Source: Rhodocyclaceae bacterium (GTDB taxonomy: Bacteria > Pseudomonadota > Gammaproteobacteria > Burkholderiales > Rhodocyclaceae). Taken from it: a stretch of 64,000 bases of DNA. A program made the position numbers and the translations under genes. Each line of letters starts with the position of its first letter. Within the stretch, counting starts at the first letter, position 1. Positions 1 through 7,662 of the stretch are shown here, one piece after another. Location of the stretch: contig VIKE01000010.1 of the NCBI GenBank assembly GCA_008080565.1, positions 62,001 through 126,000 on the forward strand, in the 5' to 3' direction. The notes beneath the pieces were generated by a model. That model did not search any database. It was not told the DNA's origin and saw nothing but the letters and a program-made list of their open reading frames with translations.

Positions 1-50
1 TTGAAGATCATCTGGAAGAGTGGCTAAAGGCTCATCTACCAAGCCAATAG
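1..50 (+). CDS. possible 3' end of an upstream gene (partial)
   Basis: The frame starting at base 3 stays open to a TAG at 48-50 and reads E-D-H-L-E-E-W-L-K-A-H-L-P-S-Q, which looks like an amphipathic protein C-terminus. It is too short to assign, and an open stretch of this length can occur by chance. The flagellin promoter begins only about 30 bases later. Confidence 0.3.
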   Translation, partial: EDHLEEWLKAHLPSQ

Positions 51-78
51 CCATGAGCCAAAATTTCCAAAATTTTTC

Positions 79-105
79 TAAAGTTATGCCTAGCCTTGCC
101 GTAAT
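79..105 (+). promoter_or_regulatory. sigma-28 (FliA) promoter of fliC
   Basis: TAAAGTTA (79-86), an 11-base spacer, then GCCGTAAT (98-105). This fits the FliA consensus TAAAGTTT-N11-GCCGATAA at nearly every position. A transcript would start near 111-113, leaving a leader of about 90 bases before fliC. An AT-rich stretch (58-78) lies just upstream and could act as an UP element. Confidence 0.85.
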
Positions 106-140
106 GGACTTGTCAGCGAAATAAATCGCCGTACAGAAAG

Positions 141-174
141 GGTCGGCGGAAAGCCTGACCGCCAGTAACCGACC
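141..174 (+). promoter_or_regulatory. hairpin in the fliC leader
   Basis: GGTCGG (141-146) can pair with CCGACC (169-174). Inside it, GCGG (146-149) can pair with CCGC (159-162), giving an imperfect stem-loop in the flagellin 5' leader. The Shine-Dalgarno AGGAG follows near 191-195, outside the stem. A role in mRNA stability or translational control is inference. Confidence 0.35.
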
Positions 175-202
175 TAAAGTACATTGCCATCAGGAGATCA
201 AA

Positions 203-889
203 ATGTCACAAATCAACACCAACAACTACTCGCTCAACGCACAAAAGAATCTGGCCAAGAACTCCCTAGGACTTTCTTCCGCCCTTGAGCGTCTCTCGTC
301 CGGCCTGCGAGTTAACTCTGCCAAGGACGATGCATCAGGCCTCGCCTCCGGCATTCAAATTGATGCAGCAGCACGTCAGACAGTGGTTCAAATCCGCACA
401 TTGGGCGACACCATTTCTGCGGCTCAAATCGCAGACGGTGCGCTCGCCGTTGTAGGCGATATCATGGCGCGCGTTATTGAATTGAATGCGAACTCAGCCA
501 CTTCTGCCTCAACTTCAGCCGAACGTAATTTGCTGTCGGCTCAAGCAACGGCCATTCAAACAGAAGCCAATGCCGCGATTGCCGTTTTCGGCGGGACAAC
601 TTTCACCTCAGTCGCCGTCACAGGTTCTGAAGCCGCAAGCAGCTCTCTCGCAACGGTTGCAAATGCACGGATCACTCAGGGTGCTACCATTAATAATGCT
701 CAGTTTTCGATCCAGGCAAAACAAGCTGCCTACGAAAATCAAAAGGCTGCTCAAAGCCGCATCATGGATGCTGACTTTGCTCAAGAAACTTCAAATCTGT
801 CACGCTTCCAGATTCTCCAGCAGGCTGGTACCGCCATGGTCGCTCAGGCCAATGCGATCCCGCAAAATGTGCTGACTCTGTTGCGTTAA
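203..889 (+). CDS. fliC: flagellin
   Basis: Flagellin, the filament subunit, exported through the flagellar type III apparatus and polymerised under the FliD cap. The N-terminal D0/D1 region carries the typical SINTN-like start and the LSSGLRVNSAKDDASGLA stretch (about residues 31-48). The C-terminal D1/D0 helix has the usual DADFAQETSNLSR and ends at NVLTLLR. At 228 residues it is much shorter than most flagellins (270-500), because only about 50 low-complexity Ala/Thr/Ser residues join the two conserved ends, so D2/D3 domains are absent. It starts at ATG behind AGGAG and has a strong sigma-28 promoter. The gene is followed by flaG, fliD and fliS, as in many betaproteobacteria. Confidence 0.96.
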   Translation: MSQINTNNYSLNAQKNLAKNSLGLSSALERLSSGLRVNSAKDDASGLASGIQIDAAARQTVVQIRTLGDTISAAQIADGALAVVGDIMARVIELNANSATSASTSAERNLLSAQATAIQTEANAAIAVFGGTTFTSVAVTGSEAASSSLATVANARITQGATINNAQFSIQAKQAAYENQKAAQSRIMDADFAQETSNLSRFQILQQAGTAMVAQANAIPQNVLTLLR

Positions 890-913
890 ACGGCTGCTGC
901 CTCAATCTCGTAG

Positions 914-949
914 AAAGGTGCGGTGGCTTGCAAAGGCCTCTGCACCTTT
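914..949 (+). terminator. hairpin after fliC
   Basis: AAAGGTGC (914-921) and GCACCTTT (942-949) form an 8-bp perfect stem with a 20-base loop between fliC and flaG. There is no long T tract, so it could attenuate transcription into flaG-fliD or stabilise the abundant fliC message. Confidence 0.5.
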
Positions 950-966
950 GTCGTTAGGAGCAGAAA

Positions 967-1344
967 ATGAACATAGACACAACTAATGCGAGTTCGACTC
1001 CACGAGTCGCGTTGCCGGAGTTTGCCGCGACTGAAGTACGCCAGCAAGGCGTTCAGGCAAAAGCACCTGAAGCAGCAAAAACCTCTCAGGCAATAGAAAA
1101 TACGGACAAAAAAGCGCCAGACAAACTTGAGGTCAAGCGAGCCGTTGAAAAGATTTCTGATTTCATCTCATCAAGGCAATCTGAGCTCAATTTCTCAATT
1201 GACGACGCCTCAGGTTCGCAAATTGTTAAGATCATGGATACCCAAACCAAGCAGGTGATCCGGCAGTTTCCATCGGAAGAGGCCGTGGCAATCGCCCATG
1301 CGCTGGACAAACTTCAGGGCCTTTTGATCAAAGATAAGGCTTAA
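967..1344 (+). CDS. flaG: FlaG family protein
   Basis: FlaG-family protein of 125 residues. Family members affect filament length and usually sit between flagellin and fliD. The first 55 residues are a polar, Ala/Gln/Lys-rich region. The conserved FlaG core follows at about 60-120, with LNFSIDDASGSQIVKIMDT, then VIRQFPSEEAVAIAHAL. It starts at ATG behind a TTAGGAGC Shine-Dalgarno 6 bases upstream and lies 30 bases before fliD, likely in the same transcript. The biochemical role of FlaG is not settled in the family. Confidence 0.9.
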   Translation: MNIDTTNASSTPRVALPEFAATEVRQQGVQAKAPEAAKTSQAIENTDKKAPDKLEVKRAVEKISDFISSRQSELNFSIDDASGSQIVKIMDTQTKQVIRQFPSEEAVAIAHALDKLQGLLIKDKA

Positions 1345-1374
1345 CCACTAACTACCTGAGAGAGGAAAGTCGCG

Positions 1375-2718
1375 ATGGCCACCTCCAGTTCGCTGGGAAT
1401 CGGTACAGGTATTGATTTGAATACCATGCTGACCAGTATCATTACTGCCGAGCGAGCGCCAATAACCGCGCTGAATACCAAGATTTCGGCGACCAACAAC
1501 ACGATTTCCCTCTACGGCACTCTTAAATCCAAGCTGGATGCACTGCAAACTGCGGCAGACACCTTGCAGTACCCTTCCCGGCTTTCTGCTCTAAGCGCCA
1601 CTTCGAGTGACACCACTGTACTCAATGCCAGCGCTGCGTACACCGCGTCAGTAGGCAGTTATGGACTGGAAGTAACCCAACTGGCAAGTGCGCAAAAAGA
1701 CTTCACTGCCGCTTATGTATCAGGCACGACCTTTGGCCCCGGCGACCTTAATTTCACAGTTGGAGGAGTTGCCGCAACCACTATAAGTCTCACCAGTTCG
1801 AGCTCTTCGTTACAGGAAGTTAGCGACGCCATCAATAATGCAAAAGTAGGCGTGACAACGACCGTTATCACCGATTCAACAGGCAAGCAGCGCATGGTGC
1901 TTACCGGTGATAAATCGGGTGCTGGAAATGATTTTTCTCTAACTTCGACGTTGACTGCATCGGGTAGCCAAGCGTCTCTGGCGAGCTTTGACACGACAAC
2001 CGTTGGTTTGAACCGTACCGTAGCCCAAGATGCAACTCTGAAAATCGACGGTATCGAAGTCAACTCAAGCACCAATACTTTTTCCAATGTCGCCGGGCTA
2101 ACGTTGACCGCTGTCAAGCTCGGCACATCGAACGTAACCGTGCAAAACGACAGCACCAAAATCACATCAGCGGTGCAGTCATTCGTCGATAGCTACAATG
2201 CTGTTGTATCGCTAATAAAGGCCAACAGCAACTACGACACGACGACCAAGACAGCCCAAGCTTTCAGTGGCGATAGCACTGTTCGCTCGCTGCTCAACAC
2301 CCTAGGAAGTGCCAGAACGACTATACCGACGGAACTCAGCGCCGCCACCTTGCAAACACTCTCTTCGCTAGGTGTCAGCATCCAAACAAGCGGCCAGTTG
2401 AAACTGGACGCTACCGCACTAAATTCTGCGATCAGTACATCGGCAACCGATGTCGTAAAAACCTTAGGTGCATACGGGAAATCATTCAGTACAGAAGTAA
2501 CCTCCTTATTAGCCGGGGGAGGCACTGTTTCAACTCGCGTAAGCAGTCTCAATTCATTGGTCAATCGCTTCAAGGACAATCAGGCGGCGCTGGAGATTCG
2601 AGTAAGTCTGGTCGAGAAACGCTACCGCGCCCAATTCACTGCCCTTGATAAACTCGTGAGCTCCATGCAGACCACTAGCAGTTACCTAACCCAACAGATT
2701 GCGATGCTGCAGAAATGA
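1375..2718 (+). CDS. fliD: flagellar filament capping protein
   Basis: FliD (HAP2) forms the pentameric cap at the filament tip that folds incoming flagellin. The 447 residues show the FliD N-terminus (SSSLGIGTGIDLNTMLTSII, about 4-23) and a FliD C-terminus with a heptad-like segment and closing QFTALDKLVSSMQTTSSYL. Length is in the normal range of 430-480. The start is ATG behind GAGAGGAAAG. It lies between flaG and fliS; FliS and the FliT-like protein encoded next are the expected chaperones of FliC and FliD. Confidence 0.95.
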   Translation: MATSSSLGIGTGIDLNTMLTSIITAERAPITALNTKISATNNTISLYGTLKSKLDALQTAADTLQYPSRLSALSATSSDTTVLNASAAYTASVGSYGLEVTQLASAQKDFTAAYVSGTTFGPGDLNFTVGGVAATTISLTSSSSSLQEVSDAINNAKVGVTTTVITDSTGKQRMVLTGDKSGAGNDFSLTSTLTASGSQASLASFDTTTVGLNRTVAQDATLKIDGIEVNSSTNTFSNVAGLTLTAVKLGTSNVTVQNDSTKITSAVQSFVDSYNAVVSLIKANSNYDTTTKTAQAFSGDSTVRSLLNTLGSARTTIPTELSAATLQTLSSLGVSIQTSGQLKLDATALNSAISTSATDVVKTLGAYGKSFSTEVTSLLAGGGTVSTRVSSLNSLVNRFKDNQAALEIRVSLVEKRYRAQFTALDKLVSSMQTTSSYLTQQIAMLQK

Positions 2719-2795
2719 AGCCAATGACCAACACTTGCTACCTTAAGCTGTCGTCCTTGCTAAGATACACATCTATTCATTGTGATCGTTAACCC

Positions 2796-3206
2796 ATGTT
2801 TTCGAGCCCTATTGCTTCATACCAGCAGATTAGCATCGAGTCGGACGTGCGCGGTGCAGATCCACATCGATTGATTGTGTTGTTGTTCGATGGCGCCGAG
2901 AGAGCATTGCAACAATCCATTGAACGGCTGGCCGTCAATGATGCCAAAGGTAAATCGGATTCAATCGTTAAAGCTATCGAGATTATTCAAAGCGGTCTCT
3001 CTGCAAGTCTTGACACGGAACAAGGCGGCGACTTGGCAAAGAATCTCAAGGCCCTGTACGACTACATGGCATCACGCCTGATTCACGCAAACATACATAA
3101 AGACGCCAATGCTATTCGAGAGGTTCAAGGATTACTTGGCGAAATTGCCTCGGCATGGCGAGAAATTGGAGTAGCAGGGAGGCAAAATCCTGACCAGTAC
3201 CCTTAG
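2796..3206 (+). CDS. fliS: flagellin export chaperone FliS
   Basis: FliS binds the C-terminus of unpolymerised flagellin in the cytoplasm and prevents early assembly. The protein has 136 residues, the usual size. It carries the family marks YQQISIES near residue 9, DPHRLIVLLFDGAERALQQS (about 22-41) and the later YDYMASRLIHAN segment. The start is ATG at 2796 with a weak Shine-Dalgarno; 77 bases separate it from fliD. Its 3' end overlaps a possible CTG start of the fliT-like gene. Confidence 0.95.
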   Translation: MFSSPIASYQQISIESDVRGADPHRLIVLLFDGAERALQQSIERLAVNDAKGKSDSIVKAIEIIQSGLSASLDTEQGGDLAKNLKALYDYMASRLIHANIHKDANAIREVQGLLGEIASAWREIGVAGRQNPDQYP

Positions 3207-3498
3207 CCCAAAAGATATCCTTTTGCGGCTCTTCCTAGGCTTGGAAGCCCTGCAGGATATGGCTAAAAAGGGTGAATGGGAAAAACTCGATAGCCAAAAT
3301 CAAGAGTTGCTGCTGATGATGGAGGCAGTGCGCTCTTTGGATTCGCAATTCCTGACAAAAACAGCTAGCCCAGATCAACTTGAACGAATTTTGCAGTTGC
3401 TACATTCAGCTATCCAGCTATGCTCTGCACGCAAGAATCAAATTGCCCCCTTGGTTAATGCGTTCGCCAAGGCAATAGACGCCCCTGCCAAGCCATGA
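3190..3498 (+). CDS. fliT: FliT-like flagellar chaperone
   Basis: Small helical protein in the usual fliT place after fliS; it is assigned by position, size (91-102 residues) and helical, Leu-rich character, since FliT proteins are weakly conserved. FliT normally escorts FliD. The start is uncertain. A TTG at 3223 lacks a clear Shine-Dalgarno. A CTG at 3190 has AGGGAGG 7-8 bases upstream, overlaps the end of fliS by 17 bases and gives the plausible N-terminus M-T-S-T-L-S-P-K-D-I. I chose 3190, but CTG starts are rare. The stop overlaps the next start as ATGA. Confidence 0.65.
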   Translation: MTSTLSPKDILLRLFLGLEALQDMAKKGEWEKLDSQNQELLLMMEAVRSLDSQFLTKTASPDQLERILQLLHSAIQLCSARKNQIAPLVNAFAKAIDAPAKP

Positions 3499-4823
3499 TC
3501 CCGCCGGATGTCGCCAACAGCCTGCGCGCGGTCATCCCCGATCAACGTTCGGTAACAAACACCCAGGCGCAACCGGTCGCCAGTGCCCAACGGATTGCCG
3601 ATGTACTGAGCAATCTTGTCCCCGGCCAACGTGTCATGGCCGAAATCCAGGCACTGATGCCAAACGGTACCTACCGGGCCATGGTTGGCCAGCGCGATAT
3701 CACACTGGCCCTGCCATTTTCAGCAAAGCCCGGCGACACACTTGAACTGGAGGTTGCTGAAAGCGACGGCAAGCTCACGCTGGCGTTCGTGGCAAATCGC
3801 TCTTCCGGCAACAACGCCTCAGCGCCGCCGGAGTCGGTCAGTACATCCCTGAGCACCGCCGGCAAGGTCATCGGTAACTTGCTGACACCACTGGAAGGCG
3901 AAGGGAAGCAGGCTGCGCCGGCCGCACTGAACCGCAGCCAGCCACTGGTCGAAGCAATGCCCAAATCCGCTGCTGATTTGGCTCCCATATTGAAGCAGGC
4001 GCTCAGTCAGAGCGGCATGTTCTATGAAGCACATCAGGCGCGCTGGGTTAACGGACAACTGCCCACCGCTGCATTACTACAGGAGCCGCAAGGAAAACTC
4101 TCCCCGGCCCCATTGAATGCGCCCGAATTCATCAATCGCAGCGCAAATTTTCCAGCGGGCACCAGCTTTGCAGATGAAATCTCGCAGACACCACTGCTTA
4201 GGCCTTCAGTCTCCGAAATGGGGGGATCAGCAACGCCTTTGCCCGATGCCGATGTTTTGACACAGCAGCTGCCCAGAGAACCAACTGACAAAGCTCCAGC
4301 GCTCCATACGAATTCCACGGTCAACCGGAATTTTGGCGAAAAAACTGAAGGCTTACCTCTGAATCAGCCCCCCGCCACAACGGCGCCCACGCCACAAGCC
4401 GCGGTCTCGGCAAGCACACCAGCCATCCCGAACGAAAATCCGGTTCCGCGCGAATTGGTCCCACTGGTTCAACAGCAACTGAACGGACTGGCAACGCAGA
4501 ATTTCGTCTGGCAAGGTCAAGTCTGGCCCGGGCAACCGATGTGGTGGGAAATATCCGGCGACCCGGAATCGAAGTCGTCACCGGATACCGAACAAGCCAG
4601 CCAGTGGCAGACCCGTCTCAAACTCGATTTGCCTGCACTCGGCGGCATCGATGTAACCCTTCGACTCGGCGCTGGCGGCACATTGGCCATTTCAGCCAGT
4701 GCAAAAAATCCGGCCAGCGAGGCAACGCTGCGCAACAGCGCTCAGTCGCTTCGTGAGCAACTGGAGGCAGCCGGGCTAACGCTAACCCAACTACACGTAG
4801 ATCATGGCCAGGCCAGGGAGTGA
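3495..4823 (+). CDS. FliK-like hook-length control domain protein
   Basis: A 442-residue protein with a long Pro/Ala/Thr-rich middle and a C-terminal domain of FliK type (about 340-440): a beta-rich part with GGIDVTLRLGAGGTLAISA, then a helix with LREQLEAAGLTLTQLHVD. FliK C-terminal domains contact FlhB and switch export specificity. A canonical fliK lies at 14.3 kb, so this is a second FliK-like protein. It overlaps the fliT-like gene by 4 bases and the FlhB-like gene by 20. The pairing with an FlhB C-terminal-domain gene suggests that the two act together on the export gate, but this is inference. Confidence 0.75.
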   Translation: MIPPDVANSLRAVIPDQRSVTNTQAQPVASAQRIADVLSNLVPGQRVMAEIQALMPNGTYRAMVGQRDITLALPFSAKPGDTLELEVAESDGKLTLAFVANRSSGNNASAPPESVSTSLSTAGKVIGNLLTPLEGEGKQAAPAALNRSQPLVEAMPKSAADLAPILKQALSQSGMFYEAHQARWVNGQLPTAALLQEPQGKLSPAPLNAPEFINRSANFPAGTSFADEISQTPLLRPSVSEMGGSATPLPDADVLTQQLPREPTDKAPALHTNSTVNRNFGEKTEGLPLNQPPATTAPTPQAAVSASTPAIPNENPVPRELVPLVQQQLNGLATQNFVWQGQVWPGQPMWWEISGDPESKSSPDTEQASQWQTRLKLDLPALGGIDVTLRLGAGGTLAISASAKNPASEATLRNSAQSLREQLEAAGLTLTQLHVDHGQARE

Positions 4824-5115
4824 CGCCACCCGCGAGGCTGTCGCTCTGGCTTATAGTCAGACCGATGCCGCACCGCGCGTCGTCGCCAAAGGCAAGGGGC
4901 TGATTGCCGAGCAGATCATCGCCCGCGCCAAGGAGCACGGCATATATGTTCACGAATCGCCGGAGCTCGTCGCCTTGCTAACCCAGGTGGATATTGACGA
5001 GCGCATCCCACCCCAGTTATACATGGCGGTAGCTGAACTTCTGGCGTGGCTTTACCGTCTTGAACACGGCAGCCCCGCGACGCAGATCGGCCTGTCCGCT
5101 CAACCTCCACCCTAA
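4804..5115 (+). CDS. FlhB C-terminal-domain-like protein (FhlB/YlqH type)
   Basis: A 103-residue protein matching only the part of FlhB that follows the autocleavage site. It has the AVALAYSQTDAAPRVVAKGKG stretch (about 13-33), PELVALLTQVDIDERIPPQLY (about 59-79) and AVAELLAWLYRLE. No membrane segments and no NPTH cleavage motif are present. Full-length flhB is at 39-40 kb. Such free-standing proteins exist in several phyla, and in some can partly replace the FlhB C-domain. It overlaps the preceding FliK-like gene by 20 bases. Confidence 0.85.
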   Translation: MARPGSDATREAVALAYSQTDAAPRVVAKGKGLIAEQIIARAKEHGIYVHESPELVALLTQVDIDERIPPQLYMAVAELLAWLYRLEHGSPATQIGLSAQPPP

Positions 5116-5125
5116 TTCAGGCTTC

Positions 5126-5923
5126 ATGACCCTCGCCCAGAACGAAGTTTCGGTTCCAATATTTGAAATCGACCAGCCCGCCGCCTACGGCAAGTACCTC
5201 CTCCACAACCGCGCTGAAATCTTTGTTCATCTGCGCGCCCTGCTCAAACATCACACCCTGATCACGGTCTATCTGGACGAGGGCAAGGAGTTTTTTCTGT
5301 CGACCCTGCTGTCGATTGACGAAAGCACCAACCAGCTTGTCCTCGACGGATCAAACCAACCAGCAAGTAACGATGCGGCGCTGAAGGCCACTCGGATCAC
5401 GCTATCAGCCCCGCTGGAACGGGTCAAAATCCAGATTCGCCTGCCCGGCCTTTCGATGGCGACCGTTGATGGCAAAAAAGCATTGATCGCCCCGCTCCCG
5501 GCATCGATCCTGCGTTTGCAGCGACGTGAGTTTTTTCGTGTCGAAACGCCTCATCACACCACGCCCCTGCGTTGCAAACTTGCCGTCCGGAATTCCACAG
5601 GCGGCCACTCGGTCGTCGATTACCCACTATTTGACCTGAGTGGTGGCGGACTTAGCTTGCTGGGACCGGTCGACGATGCTGAACTATTTTCGCTAGGGGC
5701 GTTGTTTCACGATTGCCGCCTCGAAATCCCCGGCGAAAGCGTGCTTTCGGTCAATCTTCGGGTCTGTGAAGTCCTGAAAATCGAGATGATCGACGGCCAA
5801 CAACAATTACGGCTGGGCTGCGAATTTGTCAGTCTGCCGGGAACCCGGCTGGCCTTCATCGAGCGCTACATCACGCGGCTGGAACGCGAACGCAAGGCGC
5901 TCCGATCAGAGCAGGAATACTAA
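5126..5923 (+). CDS. ycgR: PilZ-domain flagellar brake protein
   Basis: YcgR-type protein that binds cyclic di-GMP and slows the motor through stator or FliG contact. Domains: an N-terminal YcgR domain (about 10-120) and a C-terminal PilZ domain (about 125-245). The c-di-GMP motif is visible as RREFFR (about 133-138, RxxxR type), followed by DLSGGGLSLLG (the D/N-x-S-x-x-G part). I chose the ATG at 5126 (MTLAQNEVS) over an upstream ATG at 5060, which would overlap the FlhB-like gene by 56 bases. It is convergent with fliE. Confidence 0.88.
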   Translation: MTLAQNEVSVPIFEIDQPAAYGKYLLHNRAEIFVHLRALLKHHTLITVYLDEGKEFFLSTLLSIDESTNQLVLDGSNQPASNDAALKATRITLSAPLERVKIQIRLPGLSMATVDGKKALIAPLPASILRLQRREFFRVETPHHTTPLRCKLAVRNSTGGHSVVDYPLFDLSGGGLSLLGPVDDAELFSLGALFHDCRLEIPGESVLSVNLRVCEVLKIEMIDGQQQLRLGCEFVSLPGTRLAFIERYITRLERERKALRSEQEY

Positions 5924-5926
5924 GAC

Positions 5927-5940
5927 TAAGCTTCGGCTTA
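5927..5940. terminator. small UUCG-loop hairpin between convergent ycgR and fliE
   Basis: TAAGC (5927-5931), loop TTCG, GCTTA (5936-5940). It covers the fliE stop codon and could end transcripts from either side. The stem is short and no long T tract follows. Confidence 0.35.
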
Positions 5941-6264
5941 AACCTGGATGTTCATCACGTCCTGATAGGCTGTGACCAGTTTGTTGCGCACCTGAACCAT
6001 TTCCTGGAAGGAAACACTAGCCGTCTGCAGTGCGATCATCACCTCATGAAGATTCTGGGAGGTGTCCCCAGCGGCAAGTTTTTCCGCCATCACGTCAGCC
6101 TGCTGCTGCGTCTGATTGACCTTGTCGATAGATGACTTCAGTACCTGCGCGAAATCCACCCCACCAGCCGCCCCGCCAGCCGCGCTCTCGGCCGGCTTGC
6201 CGGATGCCTGCGCTGCGGTAGACCGCAGCACACTCAACATTTGCTCAATACCTTGGGTGTCCAT
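5938..6264 (-). CDS. fliE: flagellar hook-basal body protein FliE
   Basis: FliE joins the MS ring to the proximal rod and is among the first substrates of the export gate. The protein has 108 residues (family 100-115). The C-terminal segment SFQEMVQVRNKLVTAYQDVMNI is diagnostic; the middle has FAQVLKSSIDKVNQTQQQADV. It starts at ATG behind AAGGAG. A strong sigma-54 promoter sits in the 48 bases between fleR and fliE, so fliE is probably controlled by the FleR regulator encoded immediately upstream. Confidence 0.95.
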   Translation of the reverse strand: MDTQGIEQMLSVLRSTAAQASGKPAESAAGGAAGGVDFAQVLKSSIDKVNQTQQQADVMAEKLAAGDTSQNLHEVMIALQTASVSFQEMVQVRNKLVTAYQDVMNIQV

Positions 6265-6293
6265 AACCAGCTCCTTAATCCTGCCTCAATACA

Positions 6294-6310
6294 AGCAATA
6301 GTCAGGCCAA
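6294..6310 (-). promoter_or_regulatory. sigma-54 promoter of fliE
   Basis: On the minus strand TTGGCC at 6310-6305 and TTGCT at 6298-6294 give GG-N10-GC with a full TTGC -12 element, close to consensus YTGGCACG-N4-TTGCW. The expected start is near 6283, about 20 bases before the ATG and upstream of AAGGAG. It is the best sigma-54 site in the window. Confidence 0.85.
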
Positions 6311-6312
6311 TA

Positions 6313-7662
6313 TCAGTCTTCGAAAAACCCTTCGTCCCGGTACTGCTGCAACTTGTAGCGCAATGTCCGTTCTGAAATTCCCAAGCGCTCGATAGCCAGC
6401 TTTCTTGAGCCATCGACTTCTGCCAAGGTCCGGAGGATATGTTCGCGCTCCAGATCTTTCATATTATCAACTCTTTTGTCTGCTTCAAGCACGGGTCTTT
6501 CCGTCACAACCTTCGCTGCAACTCCAGCCGGCGCAGGTGCCAACCGGAGATGCTCGACAGAAATCTCCGACCCGGTCGACAAAATGAGGGCGCGCTGAAT
6601 CACGTTTTCCAGCTCCCGGACGTTGCCAGGCCAGGGATGTTGGACCAGAGCCTGCTCAGCCAAAGCCCCAAAACTGACACCGTTCCGACCAAAGCGACCG
6701 CCATGCTCGACCAGAAAATAGCGGGCGATCGGCACGATATCGAGCGGCCGCTCACGTAGCGGCGGTATCGCTACCGGAAATACGTTGAGGCGGTAATAAA
6801 GATCTTCGCGAAAAACCCCTTTGGCCACCGCCTCAGCCATATCGCGGTTGGACGTCGCAACGATGCGGATATTCAGCGCTACCGGCTTTTTGCCCCCCAC
6901 CCTCTCGACCTCGCGCTCCTGCAAGACGCGGAGCAGCTTGGCCTGGAGCCCCATCGGCATTTCGGTGACCTCATCAAGCAACAGCGTACCATCCTGCGCC
7001 TGCTCGAACTTTCCGGCCTGCGCCTGCTGGGCGCCGGTAAAAGCCCCTTTCTCGTAGCCAAACAACGTCGCCTCGAGCAAACTATCCGGAATCGCCGCGC
7101 AGTTGATCGCCACGAACGGTCCGTTCCGACGCGCTGACTGCCGATGAATAAAGCGAGCGATTACTTCCTTGCCAACCCCCGATTCTCCGGTAAGGAGAAC
7201 CGTCGCATCGGTCTGTGCCACGCGCTGCGCGATGGCAAACAATTCACGACTGGCCGGATCAATGGCAACAACACCAGCACCGTTATCGGTTCCCGGCAAT
7301 TCATACTTATTGATGTGGGCGAGCAAGGCCTTCGGCTCGAAAGGCTTGAGAAGGAAGTCGCAAGCCCCCGAGCGCATGGCATCGACCGCCTTATCCACCT
7401 CGGCATACGCCGTCATCAAAACCACCGGCAGATGCGGCAGGCGCGCCCGAATTTCCTTTAACAGCGTGATGCCATCCATCGGCATCATGCGAACATCGCT
7501 GACGACAATCGAGAAAGCCTGCTCAGCCAGCACCTTCAAAGCAGCTTCGCCGCCATCGACTGCCACATAAGGCCGGCCGGCAAGCTCCAGGGTGTCGCCA
7601 ATCGCCTCACGCAGGCTGGGATCATCTTCGACGACAAGAATAGGCAAACTATTTTCAGCCAT
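6313..7662 (-). CDS. fleR: sigma-54-dependent flagellar response regulator
   Basis: NtrC-family activator of 449 residues, equivalent to FleR/FlrC. Domains: receiver (about 5-118) with phosphoacceptor Asp56 in VVSDVRMMPMDG; AAA+ domain (about 135-370) with Walker A GESGVGKE and the sigma-54 contact loop GAFTGA; C-terminal Fis-type helix-turn-helix (about 405-445, RKLAIERLGISERTLRYKL). It overlaps fleS by 8 bases and is followed by fliE with its own sigma-54 promoter. Likely targets are the sigma-54 elements before fliE, fliK and flgB/flgA. Confidence 0.93.
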   Translation of the reverse strand: MAENSLPILVVEDDPSLREAIGDTLELAGRPYVAVDGGEAALKVLAEQAFSIVVSDVRMMPMDGITLLKEIRARLPHLPVVLMTAYAEVDKAVDAMRSGACDFLLKPFEPKALLAHINKYELPGTDNGAGVVAIDPASRELFAIAQRVAQTDATVLLTGESGVGKEVIARFIHRQSARRNGPFVAINCAAIPDSLLEATLFGYEKGAFTGAQQAQAGKFEQAQDGTLLLDEVTEMPMGLQAKLLRVLQEREVERVGGKKPVALNIRIVATSNRDMAEAVAKGVFREDLYYRLNVFPVAIPPLRERPLDIVPIARYFLVEHGGRFGRNGVSFGALAEQALVQHPWPGNVRELENVIQRALILSTGSEISVEHLRLAPAPAGVAAKVVTERPVLEADKRVDNMKDLEREHILRTLAEVDGSRKLAIERLGISERTLRYKLQQYRDEGFFED

